From JAMQPK01 sp035937795 (GTDB lineage: Bacteria; Acidobacteriota; Vicinamibacteria; Vicinamibacterales; JAMQPK01): a stretch of DNA of 50,646 nucleotides. Both the position numbers and the translations under genes were made by a program. The notes under the pieces were generated by a model, which saw only the letters and a program-made list of their open reading frames with translations, was not told the origin of the DNA and made no database searches. This document shows, in pieces, positions 8,632 through 14,856 of the stretch. Within the stretch, counting starts at the first letter, position 1. Each line of letters begins with the position of its first letter. The stretch spans positions 1 to 50,646 of the forward strand of contig DASZHO010000192.1 in assembly GCA_035937795.1 (NCBI GenBank). The letters run 5' to 3'.

Positions 8632-8831
8632 AGAAACAGAATCGATTCCTACCAGGCTGGAACGACGCACGAGTGCAACAGGTGCTAGATCACTACGAAG
8701 CGCAGTCCGACGTCGAGGCCGTGGCTGAGGACGAGGCGGCGTACCGATCAACAACGACGACTGTGATGAAAATACCGGTCAAGCTCGTTCCGGCGGTCAG
8801 AGCGTTGTTGGCGAAACGCCGGGCAAGTTGA
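8628..8831 (+). CDS. Putative antitoxin-like small protein
   Basis: The 67-residue product starts MKKQNRFLPGWNDARVQQVLDHYEAQS. An acidic middle (VEAVAEDEAAY) and a strand plus helix follow (MKIPVKLVPAVRALLAKRRAS). This layout is common in small proteins encoded next to DUF4258-like genes and is probably a type II antitoxin. The ATG overlaps the stop of the truncated toxin-like gene (ATGA), showing translational coupling. The stop overlaps the TTG that can start the methyltransferase gene. With the toxin shortened, the protein may now be neutral or act against toxins elsewhere. The function is inferred from context. Confidence 0.5.
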   Translation: MKKQNRFLPGWNDARVQQVLDHYEAQSDVEAVAEDEAAYRSTTTTVMKIPVKLVPAVRALLAKRRAS

Positions 8832-9577
8832 TCGAAGTGAGGCCCAACAATCGCGCGTTCTGGAATTCCGCCAGCGACGCCTATCAGACGGCCCATGGGG
8901 CGAGGCTCACAAAGGAGGCATTGGCCTGGGGCGTTTGGCGAATTCCCGAAGCGGAGCTCGCCGTGCTTGGGCAAGTCGAAGGACGCGACGTCCTCGAACT
9001 AGGCTGCGGGGCTGCGCAGTGGGCGCTTGCCCTGGCTCGAATGGGTGCGCGCGCAGTGGGACTCGACCTATCTGAGCGGCAACTCGCCCATGCACGTACG
9101 CGTTCGCGACCGGTTACCGCCGCCATTCCTCTTGTGCAGGGCAACGCGGAGAACTTGCCCTTCAGAAACGAGGCATTCGACGTCGTGTTCTGTGATCACG
9201 GAGCAACGGTCTTCGCGGTTCCAGAGAACACCGTTTCGGAGGCCTCCCGAGTGCTCCGGCCCGCCGGGCTTTTCGCGTTCTGCATGTCGACTCCAATCAG
9301 GGATGTCTGCGTCGATCCCACAGCAGGCTGCGTCCAGTCGCAGCTCACAGTCGACTACTTCAAGCTCTCGGAACTCGATGACGGCGGGTCGGTTGAATAT
9401 CAGCTTCCATATGGCGCGTGGATTCGTCTCTTTCGTCGACATGCATTTGTGGTGGAAGATCTCATCGAGCTTCAGGCTCCAGCACACGCTACGACGACAT
9501 ACTCGGACTTCGTGCCTGTTGCTTGGGCTCGAAAATGGCCTGCGGAACATATCTGGAAACTGAAGAAGGCCACCTAA
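8828..9577 (+). CDS. Class I SAM-dependent methyltransferase (integron-cassette gene)
   Basis: The 249-residue product has the Rossmann-type methyltransferase motifs: motif I VLELGCGAAQWALALARMGAR (about residues 54-74), motif II VGLDLSERQL, a post-motif LVQGNAENLPF and motif IV FDVVFCDHG. This is the Methyltransf_11/25 group that acts on small molecules; the substrate is unknown. The start may be TTG 8828, overlapping the antitoxin stop, or GTG 8837; the family-like N-terminus NNRAFWNSASDAYQ begins after either. The TAA stop (9575-9577) lies inside the left core of an attC site, the normal arrangement for an integron gene cassette. No long promoter region precedes it, so expression probably depends on upstream transcription. 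Confidence 0.8.
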   Translation: MIEVRPNNRAFWNSASDAYQTAHGARLTKEALAWGVWRIPEAELAVLGQVEGRDVLELGCGAAQWALALARMGARAVGLDLSERQLAHARTRSRPVTAAIPLVQGNAENLPFRNEAFDVVFCDHGATVFAVPENTVSEASRVLRPAGLFAFCMSTPIRDVCVDPTAGCVQSQLTVDYFKLSELDDGGSVEYQLPYGAWIRLFRRHAFVVEDLIELQAPAHATTTYSDFVPVAWARKWPAEHIWKLKKAT

Positions 9578-9638
9578 CAGCAACTGGAGCCGACGGCATC
9601 CGAATCTAGCGCGCCGCGGGCAGTGGCAGGCGTTAGGC
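9572..9638 (+). other. attC site (integron cassette recombination site)
   Basis: The left core ACCTAAC (9572-9578) matches RYYYAAC and the right core GTTAGGC (9632-9638) matches GTTRRRY. The cores are complementary in six of seven positions. Between them lie CTGGAGCCGACGGC and GCGCCGCGGGCAGTGGC, which form the imperfect inner arms typical of attC. The 67-base length fits, and the stop codon of the methyltransferase gene sits in the left core. Recombination by an integron integrase would be expected between G and TT of the right core. Confidence 0.75.
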
Positions 9639-9654
9639 TGAATGGAAAGCCGAA

Positions 9655-10029
9655 ATGGTAACGACCAAATACGACGATCTGTCGGCGGCATTCGACTTTG
9701 TGAGCTTTGCGGCCCCGATGGAGCACCATGCGTACGTGTCTCTGGACACCGGTGCGATCTACTGGGTCTCGGAGCTGAGTCCGCTCGAGGAAGAGGATGT
9801 TCCAGTTGATCTTGAAACATCGGATCGATACATCGCGATACCACACAAGAATGACCTTGACCTGGGGAGCCACCTTGCGCTGCGTTTCGCCGAAGAGCAG
9901 TTGCCCCATCGACATGGGAGAGTGGAAGAGTGTTTCCGACACCGCGGCGCCTATGCCCGTTTCAAGGAACTCTTGGCGTCGAGAACAATCGGCCTAACTC
10001 GGCGTGGAGCCGACGCGCCTGACCGATAA
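9655..10029 (+). CDS. UPF0158 family protein, C-terminally shortened
   Basis: The 124-residue product matches the uncharacterised family UPF0158. It has an N-terminal AFDFVSFAAPMEHHAYVSLDTGAIYWVSE, then DRYIAIPHKNDLDLGSHLALRFAEEQLP and CFRHRGAYARFKELL. As I recall, family members usually continue for 20 or more residues with an aromatic-rich segment. Here the frame runs directly into an attC site at 9992, so the last 13 or so residues (LTRRGADAPDR) are encoded by attC sequence. It starts 17 bases after the right core of the preceding attC, as expected for a cassette. The function of the family is unknown, and whether the shortened form folds is unclear. Confidence 0.75.
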   Translation: MVTTKYDDLSAAFDFVSFAAPMEHHAYVSLDTGAIYWVSELSPLEEEDVPVDLETSDRYIAIPHKNDLDLGSHLALRFAEEQLPHRHGRVEECFRHRGAYARFKELLASRTIGLTRRGADAPDR

Positions 10030-10071
10030 TCACCTGCCGCCGTGGCGCGCGGCTCACGCCGACCGTTCGCT
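9992..10071 (+). other. attC-like site closing the UPF0158 cassette
   Basis: The left core GCCTAAC (9992-9998) fits RYYYAAC exactly. The inner arms CGGCGTGGAGCCGACGCGC and GCGCGCGGCTCACGCCGACCG are almost perfectly complementary, with one extrahelical base, as in genuine attC sites. The right core GTTCGCT (10065-10071) keeps GTT but departs at two positions, so it may be inactive. The site ends 16 bases before the tRNA-Ala gene. Confidence 0.65.
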
Positions 10072-10087
10072 AATCGGGGAATCTAAT

Positions 10088-10163
<76 letters not shown>

Positions 10164-10206
10164 ACTCGTCGGTGCCTTCGGTAGCGCAACTGGCGATTTT
10201 AACACG

Positions 10207-11004
10207 TTATTTGAGCTTGATTTCGAACAGCTTCGGCCAGAGTTTGCCCGTCACAAATATGCGATCCTTCGCGGCGTCGTAAGCGATGCCGTTGAGCACC
10301 GCGTCCGGACGAGGCGCCGACGGCCCGAGCAGTCCTTTCAAATCGATCCAGCCGGTGACACGGCCATCGCGCGGCGAGATCCGCGCGATGTAATCGGTTT
10401 GCCAGACGTTGGCCCAGATTTCGCCCTTGATCATCTCCAGCTCGTTCAGACCGGCAATCGGCATCCCGGTGCCGCTGTCGGTCACGCGAAGCCGCCGGCG
10501 CTCGGTGAAGCGCGTCAACTCGAGGAAGCGGAGCGTGGGCGTCCCGTCGCTCATGATTAAACCCGCTTCGTCGTGGGTCAGGCCCCAGCCTTCGCCGAAA
10601 TAGCCGAAGTTGCGAATCAGCTTGAACGTGTTCGCGTCGTACACGAACCCGGTTTTCGTCTGCCACGTCAGCTCGAACAGCTTGCCCGCCGTCAGCGTGA
10701 TCCCTTCGCCGAAATACCCCGGGTCGAGCCGCTTCTCTTGAACCACCTTCCCGGTTTCAAGGGTGACTTTCCGCACGGCCGACTGCCCTTTCAGCCCGGT
10801 GCCTTCGTACAGAAACCCGTCGCGGTATTCGAGTCCCTGGGTGAACGCCTTCGGGTCGTGCGGATAGGTCTCGACCACGGTGTAGCCGCTCACGGGCGTT
10901 TTTGAGCCTCGCGGCGGCACAGCCGGCGCCTGGGCCAGCACCGGAAGATTGACCGAAGCCAGCGAGGCAAGCATCGCGGCGGCTGCAAGAGGAAAAGTCT
11001 TCAT
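10207..11004 (-). CDS. Glutaminyl-peptide cyclotransferase (plant/bacterial type), secreted
   Basis: The 265-residue product has a signal peptide (MKTFPLAAAAMLASLASVNLPVLAQ). A beta-propeller-like body of the Glu_cyclase_2 family follows: YPHDPKAFTQGLEYRDGFLYEGTG, SAVRKVTLETGKVV, GEGITLTAGKLFELTWQ, FGEGWGLTHDE and the late LNGIAYDAAKDRIFVTGKLWPKLFE are all hallmarks. The enzyme cyclises N-terminal glutamine of peptides or proteins to 5-oxoproline with release of ammonia, here probably in the periplasm. Length is as expected. It stands between a tRNA gene and a small hypothetical gene 39 bases upstream in the same direction. The 5-oxoprolinase subunits further along (27.8-29.3 kb) act on free 5-oxoproline, but no direct link is shown. 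Confidence 0.92.
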   Translation of the reverse strand: MKTFPLAAAAMLASLASVNLPVLAQAPAVPPRGSKTPVSGYTVVETYPHDPKAFTQGLEYRDGFLYEGTGLKGQSAVRKVTLETGKVVQEKRLDPGYFGEGITLTAGKLFELTWQTKTGFVYDANTFKLIRNFGYFGEGWGLTHDEAGLIMSDGTPTLRFLELTRFTERRRLRVTDSGTGMPIAGLNELEMIKGEIWANVWQTDYIARISPRDGRVTGWIDLKGLLGPSAPRPDAVLNGIAYDAAKDRIFVTGKLWPKLFEIKLK

Positions 11005-11043
11005 GGATGGGCCGAGTCGAGTAGGTTGCTGGAAGACTGCAGG

Positions 11044-11247
11044 CTAGGTCACCCGAAGCCGCTGCTGGAGCACGCCAAGCGCCCGTTCATCGGCGAGGGT
11101 GCGGGTTTCGCCGGTGATTTCTATCCCCATGTCCCTGGTCGACCCCTTATCGTCAACGATTTCCAGGACTTGGGCCTTCCAGCCGTGATCCTCGGGCTCG
11201 GACACGATGTAGAACCGGCGATCGCCTACGGTGACTTCTCGGGCCAT
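11044..11247 (-). CDS. Small conserved-looking hypothetical protein
   Basis: A 67-residue protein from ATG 11247 with a sensible beta-rich composition (VTVGDRRFYIVSEPEDHGWKAQVLEI) and a C-terminal helix (TLADERALGVLQQRLRV). It is upstream of and in line with the cyclotransferase gene, 39 bases apart, so they may be cotranscribed. No known domain is recognised. A HicB-like or DUF-type small beta protein is possible, but nothing decisive is visible. Confidence 0.5.
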   Translation of the reverse strand: MAREVTVGDRRFYIVSEPEDHGWKAQVLEIVDDKGSTRDMGIEITGETRTLADERALGVLQQRLRVT

Positions 11248-11386
11248 GAGGCTCAGATGTTATCATTGGCGACACCGACCAAACGCGTAATCCCACGTCT
11301 CATTTTCGCCCTGACAGGCGAGGATTTACCGCCCCTTCGCTACCGCACAGGTACCCGCCGCCGATAACAAGACATGAGGATTTACT

Positions 11387-11457
11387 AAGGAAAAGGCCAG
11401 CGTCTCGCCTTTGGCCGTTTGCACAAACGTGCACGGCCGACACGGCATTTCCCTTGC
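11387..11457 (+). ncRNA. Candidate structured leader or small RNA
   Basis: Two stem-loops stand in a row between small genes. AAAGGC (11392-11397) pairs with GCCTTT (11407-11412) around a 9-base loop. Then GGCCGT-TT-GCAC-AAAC-GTGC-ACGGCC (11413-11438) forms a 10-bp stem with a two-base bulge and a 4-base loop. AAGGAAA (11387-11393) can also pair with TTTCCCTT (11448-11455) as an enclosing helix. It lies 45-115 bases upstream of the gene at 11501. It matches no riboswitch consensus I know. The rest of 11248-11500 shows nothing I can name. Confidence 0.4.
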
Positions 11458-11500
11458 GTTATGGGCGGGTGACCTACCTGGGATCTTTTGAGGTTCTGTT

Positions 11501-11758
11501 ATGTGGAATTGGCTGAATTGTTACCTGTCAGGGCGTCACGACTTCGGGGTGAGCTGTGAACCGGGCGCTATCTTCCTTCGGTGCATCCATTGCGGGAAGC
11601 GATCGAACGGATGGGATCTGAATGCTCGCCAGGCGCCGCTCAAGCCAGTCGCAGCCCACTTGCCAGCCACAGCCCACTTGCAGCCCGCGGTCGGACCCGT
11701 CGCGCGCGCGCTCCCCTTTACGCAACGCGGTGTCGTGCGGCACCAGCGTTCCGCCTAG
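11501..11758 (+). CDS. Small zinc-ribbon-like hypothetical protein
   Basis: The 85-residue product starts at ATG 11501. The first 42 residues look conserved in character: MWNWLNCYLSGRHDFGVSCE followed by IFLRCIHCGKRSNGWDL. Cys28 and Cys31 form a CxxC knuckle, and Cys19 or Cys7 could complete a zinc site. The C-terminal half is low-complexity, rich in Pro, Ala and Leu with repeated AHLPATAHLQPA, and may be loosely structured. It is the first gene downstream of the candidate structured leader, so it may be controlled by it. The function is unknown. Confidence 0.55.
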   Translation: MWNWLNCYLSGRHDFGVSCEPGAIFLRCIHCGKRSNGWDLNARQAPLKPVAAHLPATAHLQPAVGPVARALPFTQRGVVRHQRSA

Positions 11759-11802
11759 CCCGGCGCCTTGACGCCGGCCGAAGGTGCGGCAAACAATAGG
11801 TC

Positions 11803-12171
11803 GTGCCCGTCGAGCGCATCACCAAAGAACAACTGAAAGAGCGTCTGGACCGCGGCGATAAGCCGATCCTCCTCGACGTCCGCCTGAAATACCCCTACGA
11901 ACACAGCACGGTGAAGCTGCCGGGCGCCATCCGCGTACCCCCGTACGCGATGGAGTCGGTCAGCATTCCAACCGGCTCGGACGTGGTCGCGTACGACTCG
12001 GATCCCAACGAGCTCGTCAGCACCCGTGTGGCGAGCCAACTGTTGCGCAAGGGCTACAAAGTAACAGTGCTGAAGGGTGGTGTCCCCGAGTGGCTGGCCG
12101 CGAACTACCCGATCGAAACCAAGGAAGCACCGCGGTCGATCCCGCCGGAACCGGGTTCGTTGAAGGGCTGA
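11803..12171 (+). CDS. Rhodanese-like domain protein lacking the catalytic cysteine
   Basis: The 122-residue product, from a GTG start, has a single rhodanese fold: ITKEQLKERLDRGDKPILLDVR, EHSTVKLPGAIRVP, then DVVAYDSDPNELVSTRVASQLLRKGYKVTVLKGGVPEWLAANYP. In active sulfurtransferases the loop after the VV-Y strand starts with Cys; here residue 65 is Asp (AYDSDPNE), so persulfide transfer is not expected. Such domains often act as binding or regulatory modules. The 3' end overlaps the start region of the DUF2723 membrane protein by about 80 bases, so the two are probably coupled. Confidence 0.85.
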   Translation: MPVERITKEQLKERLDRGDKPILLDVRLKYPYEHSTVKLPGAIRVPPYAMESVSIPTGSDVVAYDSDPNELVSTRVASQLLRKGYKVTVLKGGVPEWLAANYPIETKEAPRSIPPEPGSLKG

Positions 12172-14159
12172 ACTTCAAACTTCTCCTGCTTGCGGCCACG
12201 GGCGTGGCATTGGCAGCGTTCGCCTGCTACCACGCGACGCTGTTGCCCGGCTTGGATTACGGCGATACCGCGGCATTCCAGACCGGCGTCGGCTCCATCA
12301 ACCTCACGCCGCGCCAGGCGTATCCCCTCTATTACGGCCTTGGGAATCTCTTCGCGCGGATCGATCCCGGCGAGCCGGCCCATGCCATGAACCTCGCATC
12401 GGCGGTGTACGGCGCGCTGGCCGCGGGGATGGCCGTGTGGGCCGGCGCGGAGCTTGCCGGCTCGATCGCGGCTGGAGTGACCGCCGGACTTCTGCTGGCC
12501 TTTTCTTACACCTTCTGGACGCAGGCGATCATCGCCGAGGTCTACACGTTGCATTTGTTGATCGTGGGATGCTGCCTGGCAGCGTTGCTCGCGTGGGTGC
12601 GTAAACCGACGCTCGCTCGCCTGGCTGTGTTTTACGCGATTTTCGCGGTGGGGTTCGGCAATCACCTCAGCATGGTGCTGCTGCTGCCCGCGTTCACGGT
12701 CTTCATCCTTCTCTGCAGGCGGCCCGGTCCTGATGATCCAGTGCGGCCCAAGGCGATCGCGCTGGCGCTCCTGATTGCCGCGGCGGGCGCGCTGCAGTAT
12801 GCGTGGAATTTCCGCGGGCTCTGGCTGGCCGATCCGGCGCCGTCGAGCTTGTGGGATGCGCTCGGAAAATTCTGGTTCGACGTGACCAAGTCCGACTGGC
12901 GCGAGACGCTGGTCGCGACGGTCTCGGAAGCGGGCCTTCGATCGAGGCCGGCCATGTACTGGTTCGAGCTGCGGCAGCAGTTCGGCGTGCCGGGCGTGCT
13001 GATGGCTGTTGCCGGCTTCGCGTTTATCGCCGCGCGCTGGTGGCGCGCCGCCGTTCTGCTGTTTCTGGCTTACCTCGTGAATCTGATCTTTGCGTGGAAT
13101 TACAACGTCGGCGACGTCCACGTCTTCTTTCTCCCGTCCCACTACTTCGTGGCGCTGTGCGCGGGAGCCGGCATTGCGGCCCTTGCCCGGCTGATTTCGG
13201 TAGCCCCGATGCCGCCGGCACTCAGCCCACTCAGGCGCAGACTGCCGCCGGGCGTCGCCGTGCTCGCGATCGCCTACGCCGCCTGGCGCGGCTACGACAC
13301 GTTTCCCGCGGTCGACCGCAGTTGGGACAGCCGGCCGACGCAGGTGCTCGATCGATTCACGGCCCCGCTGAAACCCGGCTGCTGCAGCGGTCTGCAGCCC
13401 GGGGCAATCTTCGGCGTCGACATGAACTGGCAAATTCAGAATGCGGTCGAGTACTACATGCGGAGGCATAAACCAGACGTCCCATGGTTCACTGCATCCG
13501 ATCTCTCCTGGCTGGCCGTGGCCGATCACGATGTCACACAGCGCGTTCAGCGGTTTGTCGAAGCCAATCTGCGGCTTCGCCGCGAAGTGATCGTGACGCC
13601 GGACTTCGTCAAACAGCTCGTCGCGCGTGGATACGACGGTCCGATTCAGCCGGTGAGGGAAGGATCCGTCTTGACGCCGGGTGAAGGAGGGCTGGCAGAA
13701 GAACTGGCGCCGCTTCGGGGCGGAACCCCTTACGCGCTGGGCATTCTTCGCCCGTACAAGGAGTATCCGATCGACGAGTCAGGTCTGGCGGCCGCATGGA
13801 CCACGCTCACCGGACGCGCCGACCCGGCGCTTCCGGTACTGGGCGCCTACGGCATTGTCGTCGGCAGAGTCGGGCAGCCGCCGGTGCTCGTCGAGACCCG
13901 GGATCGTCCGTTCCGGACGCACGCACGGATCGACGTCGCCGACTTCGATATTCGAATGGAATCATGGCTGCCCGCCGACACGATACGTCGCGCGGGCTTT
14001 GGACACGTGATCGTGAACCGGACGCACGTGCTCGCCCTCGATCGAGGCGTGAGCGTTGTTGCCCTGGGCCCGGCCGGCGAGCCCGCTCTTGTGGCCTATC
14101 GAAGCGGCACATTTGCCAATATCCCCCGCCTTCTGCTCCGAAGCCAGGGAGGCGGGTGA
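12090..14159 (+). CDS. DUF2723 family polytopic membrane protein (glycosyltransferase-like)
   Basis: The product is up to 689 residues. Its N-terminal half matches DUF2723: an early LPGLDYGDTAAFQTG (acidic motif after the first membrane helix), PLYYGLGNLFARIDPGEPAHAMNLASAV, then SYTFWTQAIIAEVYTLHLL, the family signature. About nine or ten membrane helices are visible up to near residue 400, followed by a soluble domain of about 280 residues. Relatives have the GT-C-like layout of membrane glycosyltransferases (compare eukaryotic TMEM260), but the acceptor here is unknown. The start is uncertain: GTG 12090 overlaps the rhodanese gene by 82 bases, and no better-placed ATG precedes the first membrane helix. 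LolA follows 28 bases after the stop. Confidence 0.82.
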   Translation: MAGRELPDRNQGSTAVDPAGTGFVEGLNFKLLLLAATGVALAAFACYHATLLPGLDYGDTAAFQTGVGSINLTPRQAYPLYYGLGNLFARIDPGEPAHAMNLASAVYGALAAGMAVWAGAELAGSIAAGVTAGLLLAFSYTFWTQAIIAEVYTLHLLIVGCCLAALLAWVRKPTLARLAVFYAIFAVGFGNHLSMVLLLPAFTVFILLCRRPGPDDPVRPKAIALALLIAAAGALQYAWNFRGLWLADPAPSSLWDALGKFWFDVTKSDWRETLVATVSEAGLRSRPAMYWFELRQQFGVPGVLMAVAGFAFIAARWWRAAVLLFLAYLVNLIFAWNYNVGDVHVFFLPSHYFVALCAGAGIAALARLISVAPMPPALSPLRRRLPPGVAVLAIAYAAWRGYDTFPAVDRSWDSRPTQVLDRFTAPLKPGCCSGLQPGAIFGVDMNWQIQNAVEYYMRRHKPDVPWFTASDLSWLAVADHDVTQRVQRFVEANLRLRREVIVTPDFVKQLVARGYDGPIQPVREGSVLTPGEGGLAEELAPLRGGTPYALGILRPYKEYPIDESGLAAAWTTLTGRADPALPVLGAYGIVVGRVGQPPVLVETRDRPFRTHARIDVADFDIRMESWLPADTIRRAGFGHVIVNRTHVLALDRGVSVVALGPAGEPALVAYRSGTFANIPRLLLRSQGGG

Positions 14160-14187
14160 ACGGTCCCGTGCTATGGTTGGAGCTACC

Positions 14188-14856
14188 GTGACTGTTCGCT
14201 ACCTCGCCGGCATGGCGCTCGTGCTCGCGCGTACGATTTCCGCGCAGCCGGACCAGCCTGCCTCAGCCGACGCGGTCGCGCGTGATCTGCAAACCAAGTA
14301 CGGCCGCGTCGCCGACTTCTCGGCCGACTTCGTCCACACCTACCGCGGCGGCGTGCTCAAACAGCAAGTCAGCGAGAGCGGGCACCTGCTGGTGAAGAAA
14401 CCGGGCAAGATGCGCTGGGATTACACGTCACCCGAGAAGAAGACATTCGTCTCCGACGGCCACAAGCTCTACTCGTACATCCCGACAGACAAACAGGTGA
14501 TCGTGGCCACCGTTCCGCCGGACGATCAGGCGCCCACACCCGCGCTGTTCCTGACCGGCAAGGGAAACATCCAGCGTGACTTTTCGGTTGCCTTCGACAA
14601 GGTGGCCGAGGCGCCGGCGGGCACGATCGCCCTGAAGCTCACGCCCCGAAAGCGCGAGCCCGAGTTCGACTGGCTCACGCTTGTGCTGGAGCCCGGCACG
14701 CTCAAGCTGTCGATGATGGTGACGGTGGATGCGCAAGGCGGCCGCTCGGTCTTTTCATTTAAAAATCTCAAGGAAAACATCGGTCTGGCCGATAATGAGT
14801 TCGTGTTCAGGATGCCGCGCGGAGTGGATGTGACAACCGATGCAGGAACGAAGTAA
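14188..14856 (+). CDS. lolA: Outer-membrane lipoprotein carrier LolA-like protein
   Basis: The product is about 222 residues with a signal peptide (VRYLAGMALVLARTISAQP) and a LolA body: ARDLQTKYGRVADFSADFVHTYRGG, then LVKKPGKMRWDYTSPEKKTFVSDGHKLYSYIP and a C-terminal strand set ending NEFVFRMPRGVDV. LolA carries lipoproteins across the periplasm to LolB. The start GTG 14188 is preferred because GGAG sits 5 bases upstream; an in-frame ATG at 14173 is also possible. The gene overlaps the following secretin lipoprotein gene by 17 bases, which suggests that the carrier and an outer-membrane lipoprotein are made together. Confidence 0.87.
   Translation: MTVRYLAGMALVLARTISAQPDQPASADAVARDLQTKYGRVADFSADFVHTYRGGVLKQQVSESGHLLVKKPGKMRWDYTSPEKKTFVSDGHKLYSYIPTDKQVIVATVPPDDQAPTPALFLTGKGNIQRDFSVAFDKVAEAPAGTIALKLTPRKREPEFDWLTLVLEPGTLKLSMMVTVDAQGGRSVFSFKNLKENIGLADNEFVFRMPRGVDVTTDAGTK

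Noticed and set aside
8842..8848. GCCCAAC, a perfect attC left-core match between the antitoxin-like and methyltransferase genes
   Set aside because: It lies in the first codons of the methyltransferase (GTG AGG CCC AAC AAT) and no right core follows; a 7-mer match of this degeneracy is expected by chance.
11340..11500. Region tested against cyclic-di-GMP, fluoride and other riboswitch consensus memories
   Set aside because: None of the conserved loops could be placed, so it is listed only as an unassigned structured RNA.
12105..13529. A 474-residue open frame on the minus strand opposite the DUF2723 gene
   Set aside because: It is antisense to a clear membrane protein, rich in Arg, Gln, Gly and His with no domain, as expected from high-GC third positions.
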